Positions 53,519-63,355 are shown, counted from the first letter of the stretch. The stretch is DNA of 64,000 bases from an uncultured Draconibacterium sp. (GCF_963677565.1 NZ_OY781981.1:3092001-3156000), one strand, 5' to 3'. The notes: generated by a model not told the origin, from the sequence alone. Program-made: numbers and translations.

Positions 53519-55282
53519 TTAACTTTCCATGGTTCCCTGCATCAGTAAATTAAGTGCTTCGTCGAAAGAACCTGCCGCTGTAATTTCGCCTGAGTTTACA
53601 AAAAAGATCTCATCCGCATTTTCGATAGTATTTAAACGGTGTGCAATGATAACCTTAGTGGTTGATTCGGGCAGATTGCTGATAATCGCTTCCAGTTGTT
53701 GCTCGGTAACGGTATCGATATTTGCTGTTGCTTCATCAAGAATAAGGAGCTCAGGTTTGCGTAAAATTGCGCGCATAAAAGCGATAAGCTGTTTTTGACC
53801 GAGGCTGATTCCGTCGCCGGTCATTTGTATGGGGGTTTCCAGACCGCGGTCGAAACGTTGCAATAAACTTCCCAGTCCTGCTTCCTCAAGCGATTTTTCT
53901 AATTCTTCGTTGCTCATCGCTTGCAAAGCTTCGTTTCCATACAAAATATTTTCTCTTACGTTGCCCGAGAACAGAATGGGTTCCTGAAGGATTACGCCAA
54001 TTTTTGCAGCTCTTTCGTTTGCTTCGTATGATTTTATATCGCGGCCATCTAACAGCAGCGTTCCTTTTGTTGCGTCGTATAAACGTGCAATCAACGAGGC
54101 GGTAGTTGTTTTTCCCCCACCGGTTGGGCCAATAAAAGCATAGGTTTTTCCTCGTTCGAGGTTAAAGCTAACTTTGTGCAGCACCTCTTTGCCGTTTGGA
54201 TAGCTAAATGAAACATCTTTAAAATGTACCAGCGATGCGCTTTTGTGTGTTTCTTTTTTGTCTGAAATTTCAAGGTTGCTCTCAAGCGATAACAGATACG
54301 AAATGCGGTCCCATGCCGCCAGTGCCTGCTGAAAGTTAGCCCAAAGTATGGCCAGTTGCCGCAAAGGATTGTAAAAGTTCATCACATAAGCAATAAAACT
54401 AATCAACAAACCAACGCTGAAATTGCCCTGGATAATAAGGTAGATACCAAGCGCCAAAACAATGAGTTGACCAACATTAGCCGCAAAAGTATAAACCGGA
54501 TTAAGCACATTGTTGGCAATTCCGGCGTAAACCGAACGCTTGTAGTTTTCGTGGTTTACTTTCATAAAACGCTCACGAAAATAATCGCGGCGGTTAAATG
54601 CCACCACTACTTTAAAGTTGGCCAGACTTTCCTGTATTTCTGCCGAAAGTTTTCCAAGACTTTCCAAACTGGCCTCGTTTTTACGGCGTATCCACGGCGA
54701 AATAATTTTAGTGAAAATCAACAGGAAAAGGGCAGGAGAGAGCGCTGCCAAACCCAGTGGCAGGTTTATGACCAAAAGCAAAATTCCTGCACCGGTCATT
54801 GTAATAATACCGCCAATAAAACGCATTAACGATTGCGAAAAGAACTCGTTTACTTTTTGGGTGTCGTTGTTGATGCGCGATATCAGGTCGCCCGATTTAT
54901 TCTGGTTGAAAAAATCCAACGGCAGTTCCTGTAGTTTATTAAATACCGAATTACGCAAGCTATATAACATGCGTTGCCCAATACCACCCATCATTATCAT
55001 TTGGGCGTAGTTTACAAAGAATGCAATTACATACATGGTTAGCAAAATGCCAGAAAAAAGCAGCACTCCCTGGTAATCTTTGTTTTGTACGTAATTATCT
55101 ATTGTGTAGCCAATTACATAAGCGCCAGCCAAACTTAACGCAGCATTTACCGAAATGGCGATAAAAGCAATGGTAAGATTACGTCGTTCATCGCTAATTA
55201 TGGCCACCAGTTTTTTTAACGAAGCCAGTAGCGGGCGTTTCTTTTTTCCCTGTGCCGATTTTTTATCCAGATTATAATTCAT
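53519..55282 (-). CDS. ABC exporter half-transporter, catalytic-Glu subunit
   Basis: A 587-residue MsbA/TM287-288-type protein: six-helix membrane domain (about 30-320) and ATPase domain (about 345-580). Walker A GPTGGGKTT (about 380), Walker B LLILDEATANID with the catalytic Glu (about 512), and the H-loop His in IIAHRLNT are intact. The signature is degenerate, ISLGQKQ instead of LSGGQ (about 494). The gene begins 11 bp inside the end of the partner gene, so the two form a heterodimer. Cargo (lipid, peptide or drug) is unknown. Confidence 0.94.
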   Translation of the reverse strand: MNYNLDKKSAQGKKKRPLLASLKKLVAIISDERRNLTIAFIAISVNAALSLAGAYVIGYTIDNYVQNKDYQGVLLFSGILLTMYVIAFFVNYAQMIMMGGIGQRMLYSLRNSVFNKLQELPLDFFNQNKSGDLISRINNDTQKVNEFFSQSLMRFIGGIITMTGAGILLLVINLPLGLAALSPALFLLIFTKIISPWIRRKNEASLESLGKLSAEIQESLANFKVVVAFNRRDYFRERFMKVNHENYKRSVYAGIANNVLNPVYTFAANVGQLIVLALGIYLIIQGNFSVGLLISFIAYVMNFYNPLRQLAILWANFQQALAAWDRISYLLSLESNLEISDKKETHKSASLVHFKDVSFSYPNGKEVLHKVSFNLERGKTYAFIGPTGGGKTTTASLIARLYDATKGTLLLDGRDIKSYEANERAAKIGVILQEPILFSGNVRENILYGNEALQAMSNEELEKSLEEAGLGSLLQRFDRGLETPIQMTGDGISLGQKQLIAFMRAILRKPELLILDEATANIDTVTEQQLEAIISNLPESTTKVIIAHRLNTIENADEIFFVNSGEITAAGSFDEALNLLMQGTMES

Positions 55283-57017
55283 AGTGATTGGTGCTTTTTT
55301 GTGAATTGTAAATCTGAATGTATTCCGGCGAATGTTCTTTCAGGTCATTGTGTTTTCCTGTTGCAACAATTTCGCCTTCCATTAATAGAATTATCTGGTC
55401 AAAATCTTTTACCGGTGCAATTTTCTGTGTTACCGAAACCAAGGTCAGGTTGGGATAATTTTTATGAATGTTTGCAAGTATTTTATCTTCCGTTTTTCGG
55501 TCAACACGCGAAGTAAAGTCGTCGAGTAGCAATACTTTTGGATTCAGAGCAAGTGCGCGGGCCAGCATGATGCGCTGTTTTTGTCCTCCTGATAAACTGG
55601 TTCCACGCTCGGATGCAATGGTGTCGAGTTTTAGAGGAAGGCTATTTGTAAATTCTGACAGCTCGGCAGTTGCAATTGCTTTGTTCATGTCTTCCTCCGA
55701 AACATTGTCGTTAAAAGCCACGTTTTCTTTTAGGCTCAGGTTAAAAATTACGTTATCCTGAAAAACAAAGCCAACCTGCCGGTTTAAAACCTCGCTGGTA
55801 TAATCTTTTGCGTGTATGTTGTCGATAGTAATTTGACCCGAATCAGGCGGGATCAGGTTGGTAAGCAAATAAAGCAACTGGCTTTTTCCGGCAGCCGTTG
55901 GCCCAATTATGGCTGTTTTGCTTCCGGCTTTTATATCAAATGAAATGTCCTTTAGTACCGGCTTTTTATCGTAACTTAGTTTTACATTTTTCAGACTGAT
56001 ATTTCCATCAATCGCTGATGTTACGGTTCCTCGGTCAACCGGTAATTTTGAATTAAGAACTTGTTGTATTCTGTTGTTTGATGCAGTTGCCGAGGCGATA
56101 ATGTTGCTCATAAATCCAATCATCATAATCGGGAAAATCAGCATCATTACGTAGCTGTTAAAAGCAGCAAAATTACCCAGAGTGAGCGTTTCCATCACCA
56201 CATAATGACCGCCAAGTGCTAAAATAATTACAATGGCAAAGTTGGCAACAAATGTTACAATTGGAATGAGCACCGAAAACAGGCGAACAATTGCCAGTCC
56301 CAAATCGCGTGATTCAACGTTCTTTTCTGCAAACTTGAGAATTTCGGGTTGCTGCGAATTTAAAACACGTATGAGTGCCGATCCCAAAATACTTTCGTTA
56401 ATAACACGGTTGAGGGCATCTATTATTTCGCGACTCTTCTTAAACAGCACTTTTACTTTTTTGAAAACGATGTAAAATGCCACCGACAAAATGGGAACAA
56501 TGGTGAGCACTGCAAGTGCCAGTTTCCAGTTTATGGAAATGAGTAAAATGGCGACACCGAAAATTACAAACAACGACGAAACGATGGAGACGAAAGCCTG
56601 TGATACAAACATTTTTACCGAATCCATATCCGAAGTGAGGTTTGTAAGTAATTTCGAAGGGTTTGCCTTAAGAACAAAAGAATAGCTTTGTTGCGAAATT
56701 TTGTCGGCCAGTTTATTGCGTAAATCTTTGGCTACTTTTTCAGCGGTTACTGTTTGCACCACTCCCTGCAAAAACGTAAAAAGAAAAATACCAAATGCTG
56801 CAATCATAAATTCGGTAACAACCGCTGTTGCATTAAATTGATTGGCAGTAAACGAATCGATACCCCGGGCAATAATGCGCGGGATAAAAAGGTTAATTCC
56901 ACTTCCGGCCAAAGCCATTATCGTTAAAGTTGCCACAAGCAGTTTATAGGGGCCAAGCACCCGAAATAAACCTCCCCGTTGTTTTACGTCCGTTTTTTTA
57001 TTTGGCGTTTTGCGCAT
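55272..57017 (-). CDS. ABC exporter half-transporter, degenerate-site subunit
   Basis: A 581-residue partner of the downstream ABC gene. The ATG at 57017 is used; the TTG at 57047 lies upstream of a -7-like box. The membrane domain is followed by an ATPase with Walker A GPTAAGKSQ (about 367) and a good LSGGQKQR signature (about 475). The Walker B ends LLLDDFTSRVD, so the catalytic Glu is Asp (about 500), and the H-loop reads VSVTQK, with Gln for His. This makes one ATP site inactive, as in known heterodimeric exporters. Confidence 0.94.
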   Translation of the reverse strand: MRKTPNKKTDVKQRGGLFRVLGPYKLLVATLTIMALAGSGINLFIPRIIARGIDSFTANQFNATAVVTEFMIAAFGIFLFTFLQGVVQTVTAEKVAKDLRNKLADKISQQSYSFVLKANPSKLLTNLTSDMDSVKMFVSQAFVSIVSSLFVIFGVAILLISINWKLALAVLTIVPILSVAFYIVFKKVKVLFKKSREIIDALNRVINESILGSALIRVLNSQQPEILKFAEKNVESRDLGLAIVRLFSVLIPIVTFVANFAIVIILALGGHYVVMETLTLGNFAAFNSYVMMLIFPIMMIGFMSNIIASATASNNRIQQVLNSKLPVDRGTVTSAIDGNISLKNVKLSYDKKPVLKDISFDIKAGSKTAIIGPTAAGKSQLLYLLTNLIPPDSGQITIDNIHAKDYTSEVLNRQVGFVFQDNVIFNLSLKENVAFNDNVSEEDMNKAIATAELSEFTNSLPLKLDTIASERGTSLSGGQKQRIMLARALALNPKVLLLDDFTSRVDRKTEDKILANIHKNYPNLTLVSVTQKIAPVKDFDQIILLMEGEIVATGKHNDLKEHSPEYIQIYNSQKSTNHYEL

Positions 57018-57034
57018 GCTGAAAAAATGTGGTG

Positions 57035-57042
57035 CAAATCTA
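57035..57042 (-). promoter_or_regulatory. -7-like box of the ABC exporter operon
   Basis: On the - strand TAGATTTG matches TAnnTTTG, giving a leader of about 14 nt to the ATG at 57017. No TTTG is found at the -33 position. Confidence 0.4.
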
Positions 57043-57235
57043 CCCAATTATAACCGTTTAAGCCCTAAAATGATTAATAGTATGTGGATTAATTAAAAAA
57101 GAGAGCGGAATCGATTAGAATAAAACATATTTAAACAAGAGATTAAGGACGATTTATGTGTAGGTGAAATTGGAATAGTATACCTAAAAATGCGCACATT
57201 TTGGTATTATACAAATTGATTTGAAAAATGAAAAT

Positions 57236-57265
57236 GGGATTTCGAAGCAGAAGCTAAGAAATCCC
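57236..57265 (-). terminator. Terminator of the ABC permease gene
   Basis: Perfect 8-bp stem GGGATTTC/GAAATCCC (57236-57243, 57258-57265), followed on the - strand by ATTTTCATTTTT. It is 17 bp past the permease stop. Confidence 0.6.
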
Positions 57266-57282
57266 AGATATGTTTTTTTATG

Positions 57283-59655
57283 TTATTCGTATCTCAATGC
57301 TTCCACCGGATTGCGAACCGCCGCTTTATACGATTGAAAAGAAACAGTAAGCAATGCAATGGCAATGGCCAGTATACCTGCGATGGCAAAAATCCACCAA
57401 TCTAAAGTTGTTTTGTAGGCAAAATTCTGAAGCCATTTGTTCATGGCATACCAGGCAATTGGTGTGGCCAAAACAAAAGAAATAAGTACCCATTTAATAA
57501 AGTCTTTGTTTAGCATGGCTAAAATTTGAGAAACCTTTGAACCGTTGACTTTTCTGATTCCAATTTCCTTTCTTTTGCGTTCGATAGCAAAAACTGATAA
57601 TCCAAACAAGCCAATGCAGGCAATAAAAATGGCAACAAAGGAAAAATAGCTAAATAGCCCGGAAATACGTTTTTCTGAATTATACATCGTTTCCAATCGT
57701 TGATCGAAAAAGCCAATTTCGCAATTGGTGTCGGGAATAATATCTTTCCATTTTTGGTTGATCGATGCCAGCGTTTCAGTAAAATTTTCGGGTTTCACGC
57801 GCATAATTATCACATCAGGATCTACGGTTAGCGGCACCATTAACATAGGTTCTATTCCCGATTTAAGCGATTCAAAATGAAAATCTTTTGCAACACCAAC
57901 GATGGGTAGCTTTTCTTGTCCGTTTCTTCCAAATGTTTTTCCGATAGGTTCATCCATTTTCATTCGCCTAAGTGCTTCCTGGTTGAGGATTACTTCACCG
58001 GTCATATCGCTGTTTTCCGTCTTCATATTGTCATAAACTGCTAAGAAACTTCGTCCTTCTGCAAGTGGTATTCCCAGGGTTTCAAAATAATTTCGATCTA
58101 CTCGCATAATGCATATCAATACTTTGTTTTCCGGATCTTTACCTTGCCAATCGTAGCTCCACGAAGAGTTTCCACCGTAAAACGGCAGTTTATCAGCTTT
58201 TGTCAGGTTTACAACTCCTGATATGTTTTTGAATTCGGAAGACAGCGCCTCGTGTTTGGTTTTTGTGGCCTCGTCTAAGTTTATATAAATAAGGTTGTCT
58301 TTCTTATATCCTAAGTCGTAGTTGTTTATGAATTTAAGTTGAGTGGTAACGGCAATGGTACAAATAACTAAAATAATGGAAAGCGTAAACTGAATGACAA
58401 CCAGCATGCTCCTGAAACTAAACCGGCTGCCATTTCCTTTAATTGCCTTCTTTAAAACCCGTGCCGGCGCAAATGATGAAATATAAATAGATGGGTAGGC
58501 TACTGATAGCATTAGTATACTTACTATCATAGCGAACAACATGAAAAGCAGGTATTTATTTCCTAGCAATGCTATGCTGATGGTTTTGCCCGAAAGCTGG
58601 CCAAACAGCGGAGTTAATACGACTACCAGAATTATTCCAAGTAGTATACTAATAAAAATCATGAGTCCCTTTTCGTAGAAAAACTGGTTGGTGAGATTGG
58701 CTTTGGTTGCACCCAGTACTTTTCTGATTCCAACTTCGGGTCTCCTTGTTTCGGAACTGGCAGTTGATGAGTTTACAAAGTTGATAGATGCAATAAGTAC
58801 AATAATTAATGCAATGGCCAGAAACTGGTAGATATATTGGATACGGTTGTTTTTATCAGAAAAATTGTACAAGCGCATTTTTGAATAAGGGAAAAGATAC
58901 AATGATGTGTTTTCCTGTCCTTTTTCTTTGAGCAAATTCGTTATTTTACTTTCCAGGTTCTCGGTATCAGTTCCATTCGCCAATAGTAAACTTGTCATTG
59001 GCCAGTTATTTCGCCATTGCGAAAGGTCGGCACCAAACGTTTCGGCCACTTTAACAGAGGCAAGAATGTCGAAATTGATTGTTGAATTATTCTCAGGGCA
59101 ATCAACTACTGCACCCACGGTTAAGTTGAATGTTCCGTAAATAGTTAGCATTTTTCCTATTGGCGACACATCGTTAAAATAAAGGTCGGCAATCTTTGGT
59201 GTTATCATAATCTGATCGGGCGTTTCCAATGCTTTGGGATCGCCTTCCAGTATTTCGAATGAAAATATATTCAGAAATTCCTGATCTGCCAGCATTACCG
59301 GAATGTCTTTGAATTCCTTGTTTTCGTATTTTACAGGCAGACCACCCAGATTGGTAAAAGTACTTGCATTAAGTACTTCCGGATATGTTTTTTTTAATTC
59401 TTGAGCGAGAGGGAAAGGTGTACATCCAGTGTGTAAATCCTGACCGTCGGAATATACCTGGTGTTCATAAACCTGGTAAATCTGGCTTAAATTTTCATGG
59501 TATTTATCGAAGTTGAGTTCATCTACTACCCAAAATAAAATTAACGTAGTAACTGCAATTCCAATAGCTACTCCACCGATATTTAAAAATGAGAAAAATT
59601 TGTTTTTCAGGATGTTTCGCCATCCCAGTTTAAGGTTGCGTTTAACGTCTGACAT
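57283..59655 (-). CDS. MacB/FtsX-family ABC transporter permease
   Basis: A 790-residue inner-membrane permease with the eight-helix Bacteroidota layout. ATG at 59655 (MSDVKRNLKLGWRNI) is chosen because the longer frame begins with TTG. One helix (about 20-42) is followed by a MacB-like periplasmic domain, three helices with the FtsX segment (about 275-400), a second periplasmic domain, and three C-terminal helices ending in PVEALRYE. The conserved ERKRKEIGIRKVNGS coupling motif is present. The ATPase gene lies 72 bp upstream. Such pairs export lipids, peptides or antibiotics or signal envelope stress; the substrate is unknown. Confidence 0.93.
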   Translation of the reverse strand: MSDVKRNLKLGWRNILKNKFFSFLNIGGVAIGIAVTTLILFWVVDELNFDKYHENLSQIYQVYEHQVYSDGQDLHTGCTPFPLAQELKKTYPEVLNASTFTNLGGLPVKYENKEFKDIPVMLADQEFLNIFSFEILEGDPKALETPDQIMITPKIADLYFNDVSPIGKMLTIYGTFNLTVGAVVDCPENNSTINFDILASVKVAETFGADLSQWRNNWPMTSLLLANGTDTENLESKITNLLKEKGQENTSLYLFPYSKMRLYNFSDKNNRIQYIYQFLAIALIIVLIASINFVNSSTASSETRRPEVGIRKVLGATKANLTNQFFYEKGLMIFISILLGIILVVVLTPLFGQLSGKTISIALLGNKYLLFMLFAMIVSILMLSVAYPSIYISSFAPARVLKKAIKGNGSRFSFRSMLVVIQFTLSIILVICTIAVTTQLKFINNYDLGYKKDNLIYINLDEATKTKHEALSSEFKNISGVVNLTKADKLPFYGGNSSWSYDWQGKDPENKVLICIMRVDRNYFETLGIPLAEGRSFLAVYDNMKTENSDMTGEVILNQEALRRMKMDEPIGKTFGRNGQEKLPIVGVAKDFHFESLKSGIEPMLMVPLTVDPDVIIMRVKPENFTETLASINQKWKDIIPDTNCEIGFFDQRLETMYNSEKRISGLFSYFSFVAIFIACIGLFGLSVFAIERKRKEIGIRKVNGSKVSQILAMLNKDFIKWVLISFVLATPIAWYAMNKWLQNFAYKTTLDWWIFAIAGILAIAIALLTVSFQSYKAAVRNPVEALRYE

Positions 59656-59727
59656 GGTTTTTGATTTTTGTTTTATTGTGCTCAATCTGTTTTACGGTAT
59701 ATTGAGCAGTGTATGTGTGGTAAGTGC

Positions 59728-60426
59728 TTAAAGTAAAATCTCGTTCAACTCTTTTTTTACTTCCTGGGTAATAACCATTCCGTCGAAAAGGTTGATTACG
59801 CGATGCGCGTATTCCGAATCGCGAAGTGAGTGAGTAACCATTACAATGGTTGTACCTTCCTGGTTAAGCTCGGTTAGTAACTGCATTACTTCCAGCCCGT
59901 TTTTTGAATCGAGGTTTCCGGTTGGCTCATCGGCCAGTATTAGTTTTGGATTGGCCACAACAGCGCGTGCAATGGCAACACGTTGTTGCTGTCCTCCTGA
60001 AAGTTGTTGTGGGAAATGTTTTTTTCGGTGACCGATTTTCATTCGGTCCAGCACTTCCTCGACACGCTCTTTACGTTCGCGTGCTTTCATTTTTAAATAA
60101 ATCAGCGGAAGTTCTACGTTTTCAAAAACAGTTAGTTCATCAATCAGGTTAAAACTCTGAAATACAAAACCGATGTTTCCTTTCCGAAGCATGGTACGAT
60201 TGCGTTCTTTTAGTTGTCCCACTTCTTGTCCATCGAAAAAATATTTTCCCGATGATGGATTGTCGAGAAGTCCGATAATATTCAGAAGTGTGGATTTGCC
60301 GCATCCTGAAGGGCCCATTATGGCTACAAATTCGCCTTTTTTTACATGAAGGTTTACATCGTTTAGCGCACTGGTTTCAATCTCGTCGGTCCGAAAAACT
60401 TTTGAGAGCTCGTTTGTTTTAATCAT
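59728..60426 (-). CDS. MacB/LolD-type ABC ATP-binding protein
   Basis: A 232-residue ATPase that energises the following permease. Walker A GPSGCGKST (about 38-46), Q-loop VFQSFNLI, signature LSGGQQQRVAIARA (about 143), Walker B LILADEPTGNLD, and H-loop VTHS are all intact. Operon with the permease. The gene before it (60573) ends 147 bp upstream with no terminator seen. Confidence 0.96.
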   Translation of the reverse strand: MIKTNELSKVFRTDEIETSALNDVNLHVKKGEFVAIMGPSGCGKSTLLNIIGLLDNPSSGKYFFDGQEVGQLKERNRTMLRKGNIGFVFQSFNLIDELTVFENVELPLIYLKMKARERKERVEEVLDRMKIGHRKKHFPQQLSGGQQQRVAIARAVVANPKLILADEPTGNLDSKNGLEVMQLLTELNQEGTTIVMVTHSLRDSEYAHRVINLFDGMVITQEVKKELNEILL

Positions 60427-60572
60427 TGTTTATGGCTTTTGTTCATTAAATAAGTTGTTTTGCTTTTTATAAGACGAAACAAAAAGCCACGCGTTACAAT
60501 AGAACTGAAAAAAGTACCGAATGACCAGTAACTCTTTTTGTATTAGGATTGCGCTGAAACAGAGTGAATTCC

Positions 60573-61412
60573 CTATTCTTGCGGAGTTAGTGGTGTTGTA
60601 GGATCGTTGCGCTCGGCAAGATTGAAATACTGAAAAGCCTGAAATGTGAAAGGAACAATAAATACAATGGTTGTAATTACCGATGAAATTGCACTTAACA
60701 CCCAATACCAGTTAGGATAATCGGCAGGATTGGTTATTTCTGACGAAAAAATGTTGGTAACTCCCATCGCTAATGCCGGTATGGAAAGGATAAAACTAAC
60801 CACATAAAAAATTATAATACCTATAATATTCAACAGTAGTGTGTGCCACCAGCTTGAATTTACCAATCTCCACGAACGGCTCATGGCATCATTAATTCCT
60901 TTCTTCTCGAAGATGAAAATGAAAAGCATTAACGAGAAAGTATTGGCAAAATACAATCCCGGAATGATACACATCATCATGCCAAAGAATATGATAATGG
61001 CGAATAAAAAATTGGCTCCAAGAGCGAATAAACTATTCGAAAAAAACTTAGAACTGATATCTGAAAGATCGAAATTTCCCCGCCCAAATTTTATGTATGC
61101 TTCAAGGTAACTGTAGTAGGTTCCAACTAATAACGATTGAACAAAAAGACCAAAAAACAAGAACATAAACATGTTAAGGTAAAAAGGGCCCATGTTTGCC
61201 ATCAAACTTTCAGGATCGGTCAGGTCGAACTGGCTTAACACATTTCGCTGAAAGTAAACTTGTGCGCCTGCATATAAAATTATAAATGGAAGTACATAAA
61301 TTACAATCATTCGCAGCAGCGGTTTCGCCTCTTGCTGTAAAAATGCAAATGAGTCGGAAATAACAAGGCTGAGGTCGCGTTGTTTACGAAAAAGGATATC
61401 TTTTTGCTCCAT
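60573..61412 (-). CDS. Multi-pass membrane protein of unknown function
   Basis: A 279-residue protein with about six membrane helices and no enzyme motif. The ATG at 61412 (MEQKDILFRKQRDLSLV) replaces a TTG at 61433, and leaves 13 bp after the glycosyltransferase stop. The segment MCIIPGLYFANTFSLML and MSRSWRLV resemble the membrane domain that is found in DUF975/GPDPase-membrane type proteins. It sits third in the DUF4199-GT2 operon, so an envelope role is likely but unproven. Confidence 0.7.
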   Translation of the reverse strand: MEQKDILFRKQRDLSLVISDSFAFLQQEAKPLLRMIVIYVLPFIILYAGAQVYFQRNVLSQFDLTDPESLMANMGPFYLNMFMFLFFGLFVQSLLVGTYYSYLEAYIKFGRGNFDLSDISSKFFSNSLFALGANFLFAIIIFFGMMMCIIPGLYFANTFSLMLFIFIFEKKGINDAMSRSWRLVNSSWWHTLLLNIIGIIIFYVVSFILSIPALAMGVTNIFSSEITNPADYPNWYWVLSAISSVITTIVFIVPFTFQAFQYFNLAERNDPTTPLTPQE

Positions 61413-61425
61413 GAAATAAAAAGGC

Positions 61426-62382
61426 TTATTCAAATGTCTTTACATCAATTTGATATTTGTTACGCTCGCTCGAACTTCTCGAAACCAATTCGCCAAGAAA
61501 GCCGGCCAGAAAAAATTGTGCTCCGATAATCATCGATGTTAAAGCAATATAAAAATACGGGCTGTCGGTAATTAGATGCCCTTTTATTCCCTGATTTAGT
61601 TGAATGATTTTTTGTACACCAAGGTATCCTGCAGCAGCAAATCCAATAAAAAAGATGAGTGCCCCCAAAATACCAAAAAAGTGCATCGGGCGTTTTACAA
61701 AGCGTGAGATAAACATTACCGAAAGCAAATCGAGTGGACCACGCACAAAACGCTCTAGTCCGAATTTTGTTACTCCGTACTTTCGTTCGGCATGAACCAC
61801 TACTTTTTCGCCAATATTTTTGTAGCCGGCCCATTTTGCCAACACCGGAATATAACGATGCATTTCGCCATAAACTTCAACGCTTTTTATAACCTGTTTA
61901 CGATAGGCTTTCAGTCCGCAGTTCATGTCGTGCAGCTTAATACCGCTCATTCTGCGTACAGTCCAGTTGTATAACTTGCTTGGAATATTTTTGGTCAGAA
62001 CCGGATCAAAACGTTTTTTCTTCCATCCCGAAACCAAGTCGTAACCGTCTTCTTTTATCATGCGGAATAACTCCGGAATTTCATCGGGACTATCCTGCAG
62101 GTCGGCATCCATGGTAATTACCACATCGCCCTGAACGGCTTCGAAACCACAATACAATGCAGCCGACTTTCCATAGTTGCGTCTGAACTTTATTCCTTTT
62201 ATATAAGGATTTTCTTTTATAAGCTTTTCAACTACTTTCCATGAATTGTCGCGGCTTCCATCATCAATCATCATAATTTCATAAGAGAAATTATTTTCAT
62301 CCATCACCTTTTTTATCCACGCTGCCAGTTCAGGAAGCGATTCCTCTTCATTAAACAGGGGAATAACTACGGAAATATCCAT
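61426..62382 (-). CDS. GT2 family glycosyltransferase, polyprenyl-phosphate sugar synthase type
   Basis: A 318-residue enzyme with a GT-A domain (about 1-225) and two C-terminal membrane helices (about 235-300), the layout of DPM1/GtrB/ArnC-like enzymes. VIPLFNEEESLP at the start, DDGSRDNS, and DADLQDSPDEIP (the DxD metal site) are clear. It probably transfers a sugar from a nucleotide carrier to undecaprenyl phosphate for envelope glycans. It lies between DUF4199 and the membrane protein in one operon. Confidence 0.93.
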   Translation of the reverse strand: MDISVVIPLFNEEESLPELAAWIKKVMDENNFSYEIMMIDDGSRDNSWKVVEKLIKENPYIKGIKFRRNYGKSAALYCGFEAVQGDVVITMDADLQDSPDEIPELFRMIKEDGYDLVSGWKKKRFDPVLTKNIPSKLYNWTVRRMSGIKLHDMNCGLKAYRKQVIKSVEVYGEMHRYIPVLAKWAGYKNIGEKVVVHAERKYGVTKFGLERFVRGPLDLLSVMFISRFVKRPMHFFGILGALIFFIGFAAAGYLGVQKIIQLNQGIKGHLITDSPYFYIALTSMIIGAQFFLAGFLGELVSRSSSERNKYQIDVKTFE

Positions 62383-62402
62383 TAAATGTATTTTGTAATT
62401 AA

Positions 62403-62954
62403 TTAATACGAGTCTTCAACTTTCTTTTTAACAATCGCTGCAACAATAAGCGAAACTATGGCACCACCGATTAGACCCGATAATAAAGTTTGACGTAATG
62501 TTTTTGCGATGGTAGGAACTTCTTCAAATTGCTTCATGGCTTGATCGATGCTTGAGTCAGGAACACCTCTGCTTTCCATAAATTCCAATGTTTTTTGCTG
62601 CATGGTTGCCATTAGGTTTTCCATGTAATCGGGAGCAATAAAGCTATGAAAGATATAATTGTAAACTAATAAAATGATTGTTGACACAATTGAAACTAAA
62701 ATGGCAAACTTAAAGGCTTCAGCAAAACTAATATATCCTTCAAATTCTTTGTTTCTGTAATTCTTGGTGAACACCAACATCACAACAAAAGAAATAACAA
62801 GCGATAGGACACCAAGAATTGCGGAACCAAACATTCCCATTGATTCCATTAGGCCACCAGCCCAAATAACAACACTAATAAATATTGAAATCAGAGCTGC
62901 ATAAATACCATAGGTTAACGATGATTTTAATAGTGGAGAAGAATTGTTTTCCAT
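62403..62954 (-). CDS. DUF4199 membrane protein
   Basis: A 183-residue protein with four membrane helices, typical of DUF4199, a Bacteroidota family of unknown function. Y-rich loops include FTKNYRNKEFEGYISFAEAF between helices 2 and 3. It starts the operon with the GT2 gene 20 bp later. A TATATTTG box (62988-62981) is 27 bp upstream on the - strand. Confidence 0.85.
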   Translation of the reverse strand: MENNSSPLLKSSLTYGIYAALISIFISVVIWAGGLMESMGMFGSAILGVLSLVISFVVMLVFTKNYRNKEFEGYISFAEAFKFAILVSIVSTIILLVYNYIFHSFIAPDYMENLMATMQQKTLEFMESRGVPDSSIDQAMKQFEEVPTIAKTLRQTLLSGLIGGAIVSLIVAAIVKKKVEDSY

Positions 62955-62980
62955 GATGTTTGTTTTTTTTATTGGTTTGA

Positions 62981-62988
62981 CAAATATA
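62981..62988 (-). promoter_or_regulatory. -7-like box of the DUF4199-GT2 operon
   Basis: On the - strand TATATTTG fits TAnnTTTG and gives a leader of about 23 nt. No -33 TTTG with correct spacing is seen. Confidence 0.4.
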
Positions 62989-63166
62989 AATGAATTTTTG
63001 TAGCATTATGCTAAAACGATGTATTGATAGTCGCATCTGTATTGAAACAGATTAGAATTTACATGTTTTTACAAAATTTGTGTAAAAATTTACACCTGTT
63101 TATGTTTCATTTTCAATCTGATATGTATTGGCTTCGCCTTTAAAATTACGCGATGTGTAAATTTTG

Positions 63167-63197
63167 TTTGGCGGAAGAACAAAATTTTCTACTTTTG
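63167..63197 (+). promoter_or_regulatory. Promoter of the 4.5S SRP RNA
   Basis: TTTG (63167-63170), 19 nt, TACTTTTG (63190-63197): a perfect phylum-consensus promoter whose -7 box is identical to that of the tRNA-Ser operon. The start should fall at 63201-63203, where the SRP RNA stem begins. Confidence 0.85.
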
Positions 63198-63202
63198 TCG
63201 CC

Positions 63203-63308
63203 GGGTAAGTCCTGTGCGACCAGCTCCTGCTGAATCCCCCCAGGGTCGGAAGGCAGCAAGGGTAGGCGGTTGTAGCGGTGCGACACAGGTAGCTTACCCA
63301 CTTTTTTT
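63203..63308 (+). ncRNA. ffs: 4.5S signal recognition particle RNA (small bacterial type)
   Basis: About 100 nt forming one long hairpin: GGGTAAG pairs with CTTACCC (63203-63209, 63293-63299), then GTGCGAC with GTGCGACAC-type pairing inside. The apical part has the Ffh-binding region GGGTCGGAAGGCAGCAAGG with its GGAA tetraloop. It ends in seven T, an intrinsic terminator. It guides ribosomes translating membrane proteins to FtsY. Confidence 0.93.
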
Positions 63309-63355
63309 GAAAAGAAAAAGCGTTCAGAAAAGTGGTGAAAAAGTTTTAAAAAGGT

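Noticed and set aside
60430..60705. 91-codon ORF overlapping the end of the membrane-protein gene
   Set aside because: Overlaps a conserved hydrophobic protein in another frame and has no start context; the remaining 145 bp before the ATPase gene appears empty.
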